Positions 1 to 14,903 of a stretch of 64,000 nt of DNA are shown here, in pieces (position 1 is the stretch's first letter; each line of letters starts with the position of its first letter). The position numbers were made by a program, and so were the translations under genes. Source of the DNA: Malurus cyaneus samueli. Its lineage: Eukaryota; Chordata; Aves; Passeriformes; Maluridae. The stretch is taken from contig CM019217.1 of assembly GCA_009741485.1 (NCBI GenBank), positions 30,373,247-30,437,246 of the forward strand, in the 5' to 3' direction. The notes beneath the pieces were generated by a model. That model saw only the letters and a program-made list of their open reading frames with translations. It did no database searches and had not been told where the DNA came from.

Positions 1-3000
1 TTTGCCACCCTTTTTCAGGGACCAAATCCCTCTACTTTTAGATTATAGGAATCAATGTTTCATACCACACTTTGCATCTGTATTAGTGTAACAGTGGGAT
101 GAGTTTGAGTGTCTTTAAATTATTGTGGGTTATAGTTAATTCACTAATCTGCCAAATTAATCTCTTTTTCATGCTGGTGGATGGCTTCAGTTCAATACCC
201 TTTATGGACTAAAGTTTGCTCTGTCTTCTTTGTATTGGATATATACACAGGTAACTGCTCAAGCTGAGACAGATGAAGGAAATTTTAATTACTTTGAGGG
301 AGTGAAGATTGCTTTTTCAAACATAATAGACTATCACCTTAACTGTATTATTAGCCTTTCTGTTTTATTTTTTTCAGAAGGATCAGCTGTATTTTTAGAG
401 GATATTCGGTTCTATATTACATCATTATTATTCAGACTTATGTTCTGCAGTTTGCATTTTGTCTTTAAATTTTGGCAGCTGTTCTGGATTTTTAAATTTT
501 TTTTTTTATTACTTGATATTGCTGAGCTTGATATTTTCTAACAGCTTTTGTCAAATACAGAAGGTAATGCCTTTCGGCTTTCCATTAACAGCATATCTTT
601 CTTTTTTCCATATCCATGTTGCTTTATTCTCCCCCATTTTTTTCTTTTTTGTAGGTAGTGTGTGGAAAAAAAAAAAAACCAACAATTTTCTTGGCAGTAC
701 TATTGAATACGACAACAGGAAGGACAAAGATAAAATAATACACACATACCAGTTATTTGAGCAATACAGGCAGAGAAACAATGACTTTGTTTTAGCCACT
801 GGGGAGCAATGAATTTGTGTGATTTGACTGCAAGTAATATTTCTGATATAGCCTTGGATTAAAAAAAATGTAGCTTGATATATATGTTCAGAGTCTGTGG
901 TTTTTTGTCTTGCCCACTCAAGTCAGTGTAACCTTTTCTTGGATCAAACAGCGCTAACCACAGACAGTTACAAACATGTTTGGAATAAATTAGCTCATAA
1001 ACATTTTATTCTCATCCCTTAATGGGGAATGCTTCACAATGCACTGTCAAATATGATGAGATTTCTCATTTAATGGCTCACTTTATCAACATTTTAGTAA
1101 TTGCACTTCTAATGGCACAGTGTTTGTGTGAAACACAAATGTGGTGACATTCAGTGCCCAGTTAGACTACAACATGATTGATCCTCTGCATACATTGCTT
1201 AAGGGTCTTATAATTCATATTCTCTGTTTTACAATGGCAGGTATGAGAGAATTGTAATATGCAATGAGTTAATCTCCTCAGATAGCAAGTTGCTAGAAAT
1301 ACTGAATATATTTTCCAAACACAAGACCACATTAAGAGTGATCTGCAAATATTTTCCCAGCTAACAATGCTCAGAGCTGCACCTGGGCTAATGGGAGTTT
1401 ATATGGGTCTTGGAAAAGATATGGAATGAGCTGCATTATGGTATATGCATAATCTTCATAAGCTTTTCTAGATTAAATTTAGAAATGTTAAATGTGGAAA
1501 GCTTTATTGGCAAGCACTTGAGAACTATCTTGTCTATCGAGAATCACACTCATGATAGTTATGAGTGAATTATTTGTTAAACACTCTTATAGAAATTTTA
1601 AGGAAAGCTAAATTTTATTTGGGGAATCCAGTTCCGTTTAAGTGAAACAGAGGAAACAGTTCAAGTCATTCCTCTTGAATTAGTCTGCACAATTTCTTGG
1701 AATTAGGAAGGAAAGATGTCCACCACTTAGGCTCTCTTTGTTGATCTTACATGCAGTAGTCTTCTAGTGCTTAAGTTCTTCCATGCTGCAGGTAAATCTT
1801 CCACAGTTTGAAATGACCATACATTTATGAAATATAGCTATGGGTGCAGTCTTTCTGAAATGCAATTATTAGATGAGGTTGTGTATCATATCCTTTTGAT
1901 TAGGATATTGCTCAATATGTGGCAGACCAAAGCTCAGTCTTTTTCTATTGTGTTGGAGTAGGACAAAGTTTGTGTCACGCTAAATTTGGCAGAAAGTAAA
2001 ACCCTTGCATTGCAGTTGGTCCTCAGGTATGAGGCTTTGATCCTCCTTTGTCTGGGCTTTGATTCTTGAGTGATGGCCAATTCAACACTGAGCAACAGAC
2101 GTGCAGAGCCAGTGCTGCTCTACAGGTCCAGTCACATTCAATAAGAACTGTGACTGCAGATTCGCAAACAGTGCAATGCACTCTTAAGTCTCGTCATGCC
2201 CAGTGAACTCAAAGGGCAGGACTGGAAGTCTGGTCATGTTCAGTAACTCTTATGGCCTGGTGCAAAATGCAGTTTTATTGAGCAATAGATTCTTGTTGGA
2301 TTGTAAATGATAATCACTGTCTGCAGAAGCATGCAAGAATACTTAAAATATAAATAATGCAGCTGTTGCCAAATGCAGTAAATTGTGAGATGACCATAGA
2401 GCTCAAAATGTATGATCACAAATACAAGCTTGTTTTCTGAATTTCCCAAAGAAAAACTCAGTACAGCATCCCTGTAGGGAGAGGGGATAGTTGCAGCCTT
2501 TTGACTGTCCCATGATGCCAAAGTGGAGTCTCCTCTCATCTCCCATTTAAGCTATATTTATATTGTTTCTTTTGAGGGATGGGAAAAGACAATATTGTAC
2601 TTGCTGACTTTTTATATTTAGGTGGAGTTTCAGTGACTTTAGCCATTAACATTTCTGTTGACATGCAAAATAATATGTATTTTTGAGTTAATGAAGCAAA
2701 CTTGATCTTTCTGTCACCATTTGTATCAGTCCTTTGGCTGAGTTCCCATTACGTGTGTTGTTTTTGACAGATTATGGCCACAGCAGTACCTTGTTGCTCC
2801 ATCCTTTGGTTCATATCTGCAGTGATTTTGACAGAGCATGCATGAGCAGAGCACCTCTGTGCCACTCCATTCTTTTTTTCATGTTTCCCTTCCAGAGCTG
2901 ACCAGGCTCCCTGGGTGTTCCTGCTACAGCGGTGTGCAGGCAGTTTGATCCTTGTGAACTACAGCCAACACATGAACTCCTTCTGGCTGATACTTGTGTT

Positions 3001-6000
3001 TAGTGTTTTCTCCACAGTTTCTTCATAGATGAAAATATACTGAAATCCCGGTTTCTTACTTACCAGTGTAGAATTTTTGTCTCAGACTCTGTAATGGGTG
3101 GAGAAGGGAAAGCACTTCTTACTGTTCCAATATGCAGAATACCTACTGGCAGGAAAAATCCCTGACAACATAGCTTCAAAGACCACGATTAGAGCCCTGA
3201 CCTTTAATGTTTTAGTTCAGCTTTGAGGACACTGTTTGCCAATTTATTATCGCAAAAATAGAAAGGATTTGATTTCTAGCTCTGGGATGTGTGTTTTAAT
3301 TGTTGTTTTACATTCCTCCTGGGTTATCCTCCCTTCATTAAAACACTTTGCATCCTTCAAGACTGCATACTCAGCAAGGAAGCAGCAAAGCTAGAATATA
3401 TATAATTTGTTAAGACTCTTCTATCAGGTTTCCCCATGTCCCCCTGACATCCAGAACTTGAGATCTGTTGTGTGTTTATCACGCTCCTCTTCAGCTGTAC
3501 TGGCTAGGTTACTGTGTTTCTGCTTTCTTTGCTAACTGGGAGCTTCACCTGAAAGTCATGGTCTGTTCTGTATGCTTGAATGCAAACATCAATAGCCAAT
3601 TAATCCCAGCTGTAAATCAATTGAAATCAGCAGAGGTAGATGGGTTGGAATGTATTTTCTTTTACATCTGAGCAGCTCTCCTGCTTTCTGTTAGGCACCT
3701 GAGGGCAGAATTTATTTCCTGAAGTCTGTGGCAGAGAGATACGGCTGTGTGAGCTACCAACATCAGCCTGTAAGTAGTGGGCTGCAGTTTCTTTGTGTGC
3801 AATAGCTGTAAGAAGATGGGTTGGCTTTTATATTATGTGTCTGCAAGTTTAGTCAGGTCACAGAGGATTTCTATTCTTGCTGCTTTGTTCAGTTTTTGTG
3901 GTTGCAAAAGGCTTGTGCCAGTTACCACCACGAGGACTGCCAGTTCACAACCGCTGGAGTTGCCTGTCTCACTGTGCAGCTGCACCCTTCCTATGCAGTC
4001 TAATTTCCAGTATAATCTCTGCCTCTGTGTTCCCCAGAAAAACACACTGACATCCTAATTCTGACTCCAGCTTGTTGCCTAAATTCTCATTCACCCTGTA
4101 GCCTGGTTTTGGGTCCCTGTGCAATCTGTAGCATTGGGTTTAGGAGCTGGATGCTATAACTGACATATGAGGAGAGTCTGAGTAGCAGATGCTTTTCACA
4201 GTTTTGTTTGAACTGATGTTTTACATTGCACATTTGATTAATATCAGATTAGTTTACTTTATTAGCCTGTGTTGGGATGTGTTGCTGACCCATATCTGTT
4301 ATTTTACTTGCCTTATTCTTTAATTATTATTATACTGAATGGAAACTTAGTGAAGCCTGTAGAGGTCTATCAACTTCCTTGTAATTTATCACATGTCAGT
4401 GAGTTAATTTTGATCGCAATTAATTTATGGCAAACATAACCAACAACAAAACAATATTTGTATGTTAGTGTTAACTATCATGCTTCAAAGCTAGCGATCA
4501 ACTTATAATTAATAGAAACAAATTATCACAGTGAAGAGATGAAAAAAATTCATTCAACCCCTCCAGTTTATTTAATGTAATAAAAATATAATGACTTAAT
4601 TGATCTTTAGCTGCTGTAAGTAAAAACTAATGACATGAAATGAAGTTTAGGTATTGGCTTCAGGGATATTTTCTCATGTAATAAGATACCGTGATATGCA
4701 CGTAAGTGAGTAGTCTGTGTTCACCATTAATGGAATGAGGTACTTTTCACTGTGGCAGGATGAATACCTAGAAGCAATTAATATGGGGAAGAATCCTTGT
4801 TTTTAAAAGAGTAATCTCTGGCAGAAAATGCAGTGGGGACATATATTGCTAAGGTAAATGGTTATGGAAAAGACCTGATAGGGGATATTTTGTATCTTGT
4901 CCATTAGCTCATCCTTCAGGATGCACAGAGATTGTCTTTGGTATTACCAAATCAAAACTCTAGTATCTCCATGTAGTTTGATAACCTCACCTTTAAAAGT
5001 CTTAAGGGACTGCTATAAATGTGACTTTTTTTTTTTTCTTTTTTTAAATTTTGTGATGTTAGCTGCACCATGAAGACCATTTTACATAACTTTTGAGAAA
5101 TTTTATGTTCTATTTTCTGTTATTTTTTACGTGAAAAAAGGTATGATAAGGCAAACATCTGAGATGCACTCAGTGACAACCAGCCTGAGCTATGTTTCAT
5201 CACACAGCAGGAAGCTGGGTACCAAGGGAGATTGTTAATCACCATTAATTTCATGTGTGTGTGCCATGAGATGTATTGCCATTTTCAGGAGTGTAAAGGA
5301 AAAACAAATTAATTTATTGAAAACTATCTGGCATGTAGATAAATTCAGTAATTTTATTTACATTCACAATTCAGGCACGAGCTGCTGTCAGAAAGAAAAT
5401 GAGGGCCAAAACAATTACCTCCATTATTTCTGTGACTTGTAACAAGCAAGTTAAAATTAAACCCAAACATATGATTACATTAAAGTCAGTTTTATTTTCA
5501 TTAAACTAGAAAGACATATAAGTATTTTAAGTACTAATAAGATTTACAATTAAAATTAAATAAATGAACCAGCAGTCATGTTAGACTGAATCACCATCAG
5601 GTGAGCAATTTTAACCACTCAATATTGTGGTTAACCACACAATGTGCTCATGACAGGAAGTCCTTTCCTTAACTGAAAGTTAATGTTTTCTCTGTAATCT
5701 AACATACCAGAAAAGTAAAGCCACTAACTTAATGTATTTTACTTTCATGAATGTGTGGTTGATTTTGAAATATTTTCTGTTTAATTTTCTCTGTGACACT
5801 CTGTGCCAGTTAGTTTCATAGTTCAGTTATGCATTGTGTGATTATTTGATGGATATTTCTGATTTTGGTTTTTGTTTTTCTAAAACCAGGTGGGTAATTA
5901 ACTGGTGAGAAGATTCACAGCTGCCTGGAGTCTCCCCTGGATGTTAGAACACCATTATACCAAATGAAGTTTCTCTTAACCAATTAACATTACCTTTTCG

Positions 6001-6343
6001 AGAGCATTCTTTTAGCTGAGGCAACAGTAGCAAAATTTTTATGAGAATGGTTACTCTTCCAGTTTCTTCAAGTCTTAACTGTTCACTGTAACATTTGCCT
6101 CATTTTTATTGAAAGTAGAGACAGCTTAGTTGACAGTTTGCTTTCCTACTATGCATGGCTTTAAATATGAATATGAATATCTTAGAACAGCCTCCTGTTG
6201 TTTTGTTAGATTATTTGTCAAAGATTAGTCAGTAATTCTATGAATAATGAGATCTTTCTGTGGCCAAAAAGTCATTCATGTAATCTCAGAAGGAATCTTT
6301 TATTGCAGAAGTGTTTGGAATAACACTAACACAAGATATTTTT

Positions 6344-6346
<3 letters not shown>
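1..6346. other. Unique AT-rich non-coding sequence
   Basis: I see no gene here. The open frames are 60-117 codons, on both strands, with no recognisable domain. There is a 13-base A run at 666-678 and a T12-C-T7 tract at 5026-5045. Two loosely similar 40-base units start at 2187 and 2227 (both begin agtct-gtcatg) and may be a decayed tandem duplication. The rest shows no repeat family I can name. An intron or intergenic location cannot be decided from the sequence. Confidence 0.6.

Positions 6347-6384
<38 letters not shown>
6347..6384. repeat. Poly(T) tract, 38 bases
   Basis: An uninterrupted run of 38 T, the longest homopolymer in the window. It could be the poly(A) tail of a minus-strand retroposed sequence, but the sequence to its right is not a gene copy I recognise and I see no flanking target duplication. 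Its length in an assembly is unreliable because of polymerase slippage. Confidence 0.95.
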
Positions 6385-6387
<3 letters not shown>

Positions 6388-9300
6388 TCAAGGTACTGTA
6401 TACGAAACAGAATCAAGAACATCCTTGGTTGTGTTTCTTTGTTTTGGTTTTCTTTTGGGAATGTATAAGTGTTTATGCAGAACACTCCTGCATAAAATGT
6501 ATTTGGATCAGAGAAACTATAAAATTAGATTCAACATTTTCTTTAAACAGCTAATGTGGCATTTGGTTGAGATGAAGATATAAATTAACTGGTTGCTTTC
6601 GTTGTAAATCAGGAAGCATTGTGTGAAGCTAAATAAAGCTGTTGAATTTGGCACTCACAGATTTTGACAGAAGCAAGAAGCTTCAGCTTTTCCAGATGAT
6701 GATGACAATTCTTCTGTGCTCTAGTTAGTTTTACTGTCTCCTAGCCAATGTCTGTCTTTTAGGATTCGCTTTGATCCTGTTCCTAAAAGAGCTACATGTA
6801 GGAAAGTGTCTGTCATAAGCAGGATAAGCTAAAACTGAGGACTCGGTCATGGGGGCCCTAGTTGCTGGTTTCAAGTTCCCTGGTGGTGTTCAGTCCGTGT
6901 AAGATACTGGAGAGTTTCAGTCCAGATAATTTTCCCTCCTCTTGTTCAGAAACTTGTGGCTCAACTTTGCTATTGCACAAATTCTCTGAATGGTCATCTG
7001 ACGGAAAAGTAACTTAGCTACTTTTGACATTTGCTTTTTTTCCTCAGCATTTGCTAGTTTCTCTCCAAGTACGGGAGCAGCCATGCTATCATCTGCATTT
7101 ATTATCCAACTTCAGCCAATGATTATCACTCACAAATAGATTACCTGTCTTCTCAAGAAGGCAGTTAAAAACTAGCTAAAACTGCTGCAGTGCTTTCCTT
7201 AAAGTCCCTACATTTTCTTCAAAAGGTTAACGTAAGCAGATATAGTGCAAAAATGGGTAATTTACCTCTGCTGATTCTCCAGGGAATCTCTCTGTACATT
7301 GCTAAAAGGAATTGTGTGGAATTACATATTTGAACGGCCTTCTTCCCTAATTTGGAATCTGAAAAAAGTTTGCACTTTTAGGTTCTTTTTGAAGAGCATC
7401 ATGTGTCGTGCATGTTTGATACAGACTTCAAGGCCAAATATGGGTGGTCACAGGTAGATTAAGCAGCAGAGAGTGGACAGTCACCTTAGATTCAGTGTAA
7501 CATCAGTTCCTTACAACTCAAGCAAATGTCTAAGAAGCAGGCTCTTGTCCTTTTATTCTTGGTAGATTCTTTCAAACTGTTTTGTTGGAACTGCTTTACT
7601 ATATATAAATTATATATGTCTTGAAGTTAGTACTCTTGTTTCCCATGTCATTGTAGTCAATCTCCTTCATTCTGGTCCAAAGAGCATTGAATTAAGAATA
7701 AAGTAGAAGAGCTCCAGCAGGAAATGCACAGACTGACTGCAGAGGCTGTCACGAAAACATTCACAGAGTTTAATGACAAAACAGGAGCTCGATATTTTAG
7801 CAGAGAGAGTAGGAAGAATACTACTGTACAGGATTAATCCTGTAGCAAAGTGCAGGCATTGATCAAGTATTCTCCATTTTCCAGGCAATGCCACAGGAAC
7901 AGTAAAAATGTTGTCACTTGAGCTTAATTGAAACAGAGGAAAATGATGTGACTTCCAATAAGAGCTTAAAATCTCCGTTTGTAGTAATGTTTTGAATTGT
8001 TCAGAGAATGTCAGTCAGCTGTTCTTTCTGTGACGTCGACTCCAAGACACTTGAAGACCAGTGCCCTGTAAGTTGGGCAGTGTAGAAATATGGTACTGTG
8101 CAGCAGTTCCCTTTTCAGGTAGCACTGAGCTACACCCTAGCTGTTGCATGGACCCTTGAGAGTGTAGTCCTGCTAAATTAGCATGTGGTTTCCTCTGTCT
8201 TGTGATTTTCCTGACAACGTTCCTGTGGACAGTTTCACTGACCTGTGTCTCATGCAGTAATTGCATAAAATTGTATGTTAGTTGCCATAGTATGTACTCT
8301 CTTCCTCAGCTGAGATTTTTTTTCTTCACATTTACACTCAGTGCTGTGTAACTGCTCAAATCAGATTGCATTTGAAACCCAAGCTCGTTTTGAGCAAGTA
8401 TCTATCACTGTATGTTGACATTTTGTAATCGTGTCAGGAATCAATGTAGGTTTTTGGTTTTCTTTTAAATTGACATGAACAAGATGAAATATCAAGTTAG
8501 AATTAACTGTCTTGAAAGAGTTCTTTCTCTTTCAGATTAAATCTTGATTGTCATAGATCTTGTGCTGCTATTAATAACTGAAAATGAAGTTTGATTTTTG
8601 TCAGTTTTCTTAACAAGACTTTAAATACTCTAGTTTTGGCAAGCTTTGATCAGTGTTTTTCTTACAAATAAGCTGAAGGCTCACTCCTGGGCAAACTTCC
8701 CTATTTTCTTTATTTCTGTTTCAGCATACCCCTTTTGAAAGCAAATTTTCATTTGATAAACCAAGCTGCTTAGAGCTTATCCAGTTCTTTCTTAGGAAGT
8801 TGCCAATTTGGTTCTTATTTGAAAGTCCTTCTTTAAAATTCGTTCTGCTTCTCTGGAATAAGATAGCAGATTTTCCATAGGAGTTTGTTTTTTAATCCCT
8901 TCCCTGTTTTCCAGAAAGCATATTTCAGCAGCTTAAATTTGTCAGTAACCCACTTATGACTCAGCTCTGCTTTGTTTGCTCAAGTTTTCTTTTCTCTAGT
9001 GTGAAGATGAAGAATCTCTCTCCCTTTAATTATAATAATGTAGATAATTACCATTCTGCCAACTCTTTTTTGCCTTTCACTATCAAAGGAGTTTCTGAAA
9101 CTAGGTTGATTTAAATAGATTTTATCTTTTTGTTGCAATTTAATCGTGACTTTTCATTCAATGATTATTAAAAAAGTTCATCATCTTCTGTTACATTCCA
9201 TTGTCTGCCATGTAAGGACCCTCTTGAGGGTGTTTTTGCCGCTGTAACTCAGTGGGAACAGCAGGTGGGAGTGAGTTTATTGTGCTCATCTGCTGTGAGT

Positions 9301-10390
9301 CATTTTAACATGCCAGTGGGCCTTGTTGTGCATAGAATATATTAATTTAGGCCAAATATCTTGTTAACAACAGTAAGTAGCTTCTGAACTGCATCATCTC
9401 AGTGCTTGGATGAAGAGAATCTCCATTGAAGTGGAGTGAGAGCAACTGTTTGCACCTTCTTTCGAAATGCTCCCTCTTTCTTTCAGTGATAGTGCTCAAG
9501 CACACTCTCTTCCTTCCAAAAAAAATTTTTCCCTAAACAATCTGAAGCAATTTCTAGGCTATTCTGTTTGAGTGTAACTTTTTGAAATTGAGACAGATAT
9601 GGTTGGCTTGACAAACAGAATTTATTCAGACTAGGAAAATTTTAAAATTGCAATTTGATCAAACTTTATATCAAAGCTCAAACACCAGACTTAATGCTTT
9701 ATATTCCTATTCAGAGTATGAGAGACTGTGAGTGTATCACATCCCAGTGTCATACCTGTCTCCTTTGAACTTCCTTTTTAGGCATCTTTACAGAAGAAAG
9801 ACCAAGCTGAATATGAGATCAAGTGTTTTGGGTCTTAAATTCTGGACACATATTTAGCCAGTCCATAACAATCTTGCCCACTTGACAAGAGTACTGAGGA
9901 AATAGCTAGGTTTGATTTAAAAGCTGTAGTTTGTAGTCTCTTTTCCTGAAGAATCAAAAAAGCATTTTATATTTAGCAACATAACTACCATTTTACAAGT
10001 AATTCAGTGATTTTTTCTCAGACCTTGGAAATCTGGCTTTTGCTGGCTTCAGCCAGACTCCTGACTCAGTGGAAATATTCCCATTAATTTTAATTAGAAT
10101 TAGTCCTAATAGATTAATTAATCAACAAGTAGTGAATTGTGAGAATGGAGCAAAACCTAACACTTGATAAAGTAAACATGAAGTTTTCAGTCAGTAGTAA
10201 TAGAGTTACTAATTTTGAGAGATATTAACATGATATCTGAATATCATAGGTGAGACATGACAGTGCTATTAGAATCAGTCTTACAATTTGCAATTTCATA
10301 AAAACCTTAGGGCAAATGTCAACAAGGCTGCCAAAGCATTCCTCCAATCCATTTTCTGTAATGCTTGGAAGGAGACACAATAAAAGTTTT
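6385..10390. other. Unique AT-rich non-coding sequence
   Basis: I see no gene and no recognisable repeat. Open frames are at most 83 codons and unremarkable. A TGACGTCG motif near 8030 resembles a CRE half-palindrome but stands alone. Confidence 0.55.
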
Positions 10391-10506
10391 AAACCTTGAT
10401 AGAACAGGAGCTTAGCTCAAGTTTCTGTCAACCCTGCCCAATAAGTTTAAACCTTGATAGAATGGGAGCTTAGCTCAAGTTTCTGTCAACTCTGCCCAAT
10501 AAGCGT
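10391..10506. repeat. Tandem duplication, two copies of 58 bp
   Basis: Two head-to-tail copies with a period of 58 bases (10391-10448 and 10449-10506), both opening aaaccttgataga and closing gcccaataag. They differ at only a few positions: acagg against atggg after the opening motif, ccctg against ctctg before the end, and a few bases at the junctions. Such high identity points to a fairly recent local duplication. No coding potential is visible. Confidence 0.9.
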
Positions 10507-13500
10507 GACTGCAGGTTCAGGAATAAATTATCTAGTGATGTTTACCTGATACAAATATTTCCTGAATGTTCTGTACCCTGGTTGTGATACAGTTATTAAT
10601 AAACACAGGATACCATTATGGCAAGCCTGTGCTATATACATAAATGATGGCTTGCATTTTAAAATCACTTTATGGATTCAAATATTGAGAAATCAGTGTT
10701 TTTGTACCATTCTGAGCTCTGAAAGCAACCTTCCCTATATACAGAACTGGCAGAGTTTATTATGTGGTTCGCTCAGCACTCACTGGGCTTCTTGAAGGAG
10801 GGTGAAGGCTCTGCACTGAAGGAGAGCGTTCCTACAGGAACTAGAAATCTTGTAAGTTTTGTGTACTGACTCCACAACTATGGTGAAAATGTTTTATTTT
10901 TCTTACATACTGCTGAATAAGCATGGTTTAGCTACCAAATAGAGTAAAGGATGTCTTTTTAACTGTATTAGGGGTAGGAGATTGGAAGATTTGGGTGTTA
11001 GTGCTGTGATCTTTCATAAGAGCTTCATAATCCTTCCAGCTGATTGTCCAGTTCTCCTCATATTTTTCTGATTGTCCAGTTTTCCTCATGTAAGTCAGAA
11101 ATATGTTTGCGGTTTATTCCAGGCTAACTTAATCCATGTCTATAAATTGCTTGAAGATCTTTTGATAGTCAACCTCCTAGAGCTACAATGATCTTTTTCT
11201 TGATGATTCAATGTGAATTTTCAGAAGCAGGATAAAAAATTGCTTTTACAACATTTTTCTAAAGGGCTAACAAGAGTAGTTAAGGAGAAAACCTCCATAT
11301 TTAATCACTGTTTCAAGATTGCTATGTTTTAAAAAGGAGATGAAATTAATCAGTCTTTACAAGTATAGTTCAGGTTTTGTGAGTGACGTTTCTCTAAGGC
11401 AGGCTGCAGATTTCACAAAGACTTTTGTTGTTCTAGTGCCAAGGTTATGCAGCCTTCCTAACTGACACATACAAAATCAACATAATAGTTGTCACTGATG
11501 CCTTTAGGCAGTAGTAGTAGTTGTGTATAATTTTAAATATATGACAATTGTTTCATTGTGAAGTCTGTGAAGAAAGACATTCTTCAGTGCTTCATCCTTC
11601 TTACCACTTTTGTTTTAATCTTGTATTTTGGTAGATAAGCCTTCTTCTTCACATAATTATTGTATTGCCTCTTGATAGAAAAGCATTGAGAAGTAATCCA
11701 TATTAATACTACTCTTGCTTGTATTCTCAGGGAGAGTGAATAGTTTTGGATTGTCACTGTATGTTTAGGACTGCATTTTTTTATCTGAACCATAACCAAT
11801 TAGGAAAAAAAAAAGCCTTCCTATTTACTGCCAATGTTAATCCATTCATTAACTGGAAAAGTTGATAAATGAGTGGTCTCTAGAGGATGAGTGTGCTGCC
11901 TTCCCAGTGTAGACAAGGTGACCTGGTTATAACCTGTGTGATTTGAGTGCCGGTTCAGCTTGCTGCTCTCCTTCTAGAGTTGGATTAATGCTAATGAAGA
12001 GTAGAATGAAGACAGGTTATAGATACAATAATGATCTAATGAGGCCTTTCAGGGGGGGTGAAGAAAAGCAGCTTTACTTTTTTCACAGCTCACATATTGA
12101 ACTGATAGCTGAGTCACATTTTCTTTAAACTGAAAATAATCAGGCTCTGGAAGAGTACAATGTACCTTGCCATCTTTACAGTCTTAGCCTTAGCTGCCTA
12201 AAGACCAGCTCAGAAAAACCTGACTAATCCAGCTGTAATCCTCCGAAGTGTTAGCTTGGTTATGTCCTGGAACAACATCTTGTGTACAATTAATAACCTA
12301 CAGTCAAGTCTGAATTTTGCCATCATAGAATGGCAAAATGTACGAAAGTACATTTGTGACTTGCTATCTAGAATGCTCAGGGGATGGTACATTTGTGCCC
12401 TGAAATGTAGGTAAATTTGTAGTTGCTGTTGCCAGAGTCAGCAGTCTGTAGATGTACGCTGATTTGAGAGCAATTACTTATATAGCGCATGCAGCAGAGA
12501 ACTTTAAGGGCTGCTGTTATAGACCTTGCTATGATTTACAGACTTGTTCTAGTTAGGTAACATTTTTAGGTGTTTTCTGTGCTATTCAAATTATATAAAA
12601 GCACTTTCAAGGCTGTTATTTCTTCTTATTGTCAAAATGTTTCTATTAATATGGCTAGAATGAGTTGCTCAGATAATATTTTAGTAGAAAGAGTATGGTG
12701 GTACTGTGGTTGGTCTTAATTGTCTGCATTAGGTAATTTCCAGTGTGAAACAAGAGAAACATCAATTGGCACAGACTCTAGTAAAACAGATATATGCTAT
12801 TTCAGTAATTGTTCCAATTTGTAGAGGTTTACAAAGATGCATTTTTTCTGTGACATTCATATCTATTTCATGCTTGCAGTTTAAAAATAAATAGAATCTA
12901 ATACAATATTCTATTATAAACACCATAATGGATTTAAATAAAAAGGTGAAAATAATTTCCAGCGTAATTAAATTGAGTGCTGTGGTATTATACTCAAAAT
13001 GCTCAGAGGAGTTTGAAGCACATAGGAGAAAATATGCCAAAACCACAGTAATTATGCAATAAATCTCTTAAAACATCTACATTATTGGTGCTGAGAATGT
13101 GTGTGGGAATAAAATACAACCCCTCTGCCACTGTGAAGCCTGGAAATAATGGCAAGTGTCTTTTAAAGCCACTCGAACTAGAATTGAGCATTAGGACACT
13201 GGTTTATTGTAGTATCAGTATCACTAATGTTTTTTTCCCACTTTTTTCTTTATTAGAGACAAGATAGTAGCAACTTCTTTGTGTGAATGACAGTACATAG
13301 AGAGCACTGTTCAATATATTCAAGAGAGAAATATAAAACATGTGAGATTGTTTTTAAAGGCAGTGGGATATGCCACTCTATGTATATTGAAGAAATCCCT
13401 AATTGAGAAAAAGGTGCAATGAAAATAGTTTGTGTTGCTCTAACTAAGGACTTTATAACAAGTACTGACTTGAGAAAGAATTTAGATTTCCTTGGCAAAC

Positions 13501-14903
13501 TTTATTGTTGCATGTCAGCTTCTGAGAGTTATGTTTTGTACTTGCCTCTGTGATCAAAAAGCAAGCTATGTGACCCGTCTGAAAGAAACTGTGGTGTGTG
13601 GAACCAAGTAGCACATCAGCATGAGAGAACTGGATTCTTCACCTTCATGGACTAGCAATATAATGAATCCTTTTGGGTCAGGCTCTCTAAGAATAATAGA
13701 CACATTCTTTCCTTATGATTTCACAAGTATTTGTTCTGAGAGTGAGGAAAACTTGTGATGAAACTTGCATTGTGTTCCCGGTCTCAGGAAAATTGTGCTG
13801 TGTTAATTATTTAACCTTTGCCCATTTCTTTAAAACTGATTGTCTGCCTGTGCCTCTTCATGCTGTCGTGCAGATTCCCCTTCTGCTTCTCTCCTTTTTG
13901 CTTCTGTTTGCATTTCTGCCCCCTCCACTCTCTTTATAGCACTTGCCAGTGAGAGCAGGGACAATAAAGGCCTCAGGCTTAGCAAATCCATGCTGTGGAC
14001 AGTGAACCTGTGCTTTTCAGGCATACTGAGTACAAGGTCTCACTCAGTCCTTCAAGCTCCCAGTCTCAAAGAAACAGAGAATGTAGATTTGAAGATATAA
14101 TAATTTGGAAGATATCCATTACCAATAAATTATTTTACTTTTATTTCTAAAATACAGTCCCAATATAGCAAAGGCTTTTGCAGTGTACCTTTCTTTTCTG
14201 CTTTCTTTAATATGTAATTCATTACAGGTTTAAGAGGAATGAAAATAACCTTAATTAATGAGGATACCAAGCCCTAAACGGAATCTAAATCTCTTTTAAT
14301 GTGTTAAGGTTGTCTCTGTGTTACAGTGTGACAGATTTTGGAAGCATTGGTTAAAACAATATGGAGGACATAAAAGTTAGTTATAATTCACCCTTATATT
14401 TAGAAAAGCAATAGAGTAAAATTGCCCCCTGTAATTACTGAAGTCCAATTTTGCAAACTAGTTAAATTTTAACTTCTTCTACCCGTCAGAAAGGAGAAAA
14501 ATGGAAGAAGGCAAGCAGCATTTTAAAATAAAATTTTATTTGAATGCCTATTTAAACAAAATTGTGACTATTTGAATCTCTTAGCAATATATAATGGACT
14601 TGATGAGATATTGCAGTGTTTCATACTGGTATAGGATTTACAGGCCAAAGAAGAAAGAGAACAGTGGTTCGTTGTGAAGGAAGAAAAATACCATTGTGTC
14701 AGATTACCCACATTTTTTGTACCTTTTCCTCCACCATCTCCTGCATTAAAAATTTAACAACAGGCCTGGTTAGCAAAAGCTATGATGAAACCTAAAAAGC
14801 AGATTCAGAAATTTAGTGCACTATTGTCAACTTCTTAAAAATCATGTGACATGGATTTCTTGAATTTTCAACCAAATGCAATTCAGTCACCAGGTTTGAG
14901 CAT
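10507..14903. other. Unique AT-rich non-coding sequence
   Basis: I see no gene and no repeat family I recognise. One short direct duplication lies at 11040-11095 and is listed separately. Open frames up to 94 codons lie on both strands without domains or codon bias that I could defend. Confidence 0.55.
11040..11095. repeat. Short tandem duplication, period 28 bp
   Basis: The string ctgattgtccagtt begins at 11040 and again at 11068, each followed by yctcctcat or ttcctcat. This is an imperfect two-copy tandem repeat in unique sequence with no visible function. Confidence 0.75.

Noticed and set aside
2187..2266. 40-bp tandem duplication (agtct-gtcatg units)
   Set aside because: The units agree only in part, so common origin is uncertain. 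Mentioned within the regional entry only.
6311..6583. 90-codon frame across the 38-base T run
   Set aside because: The poly-Phe stretch is the homopolymer read as codons.
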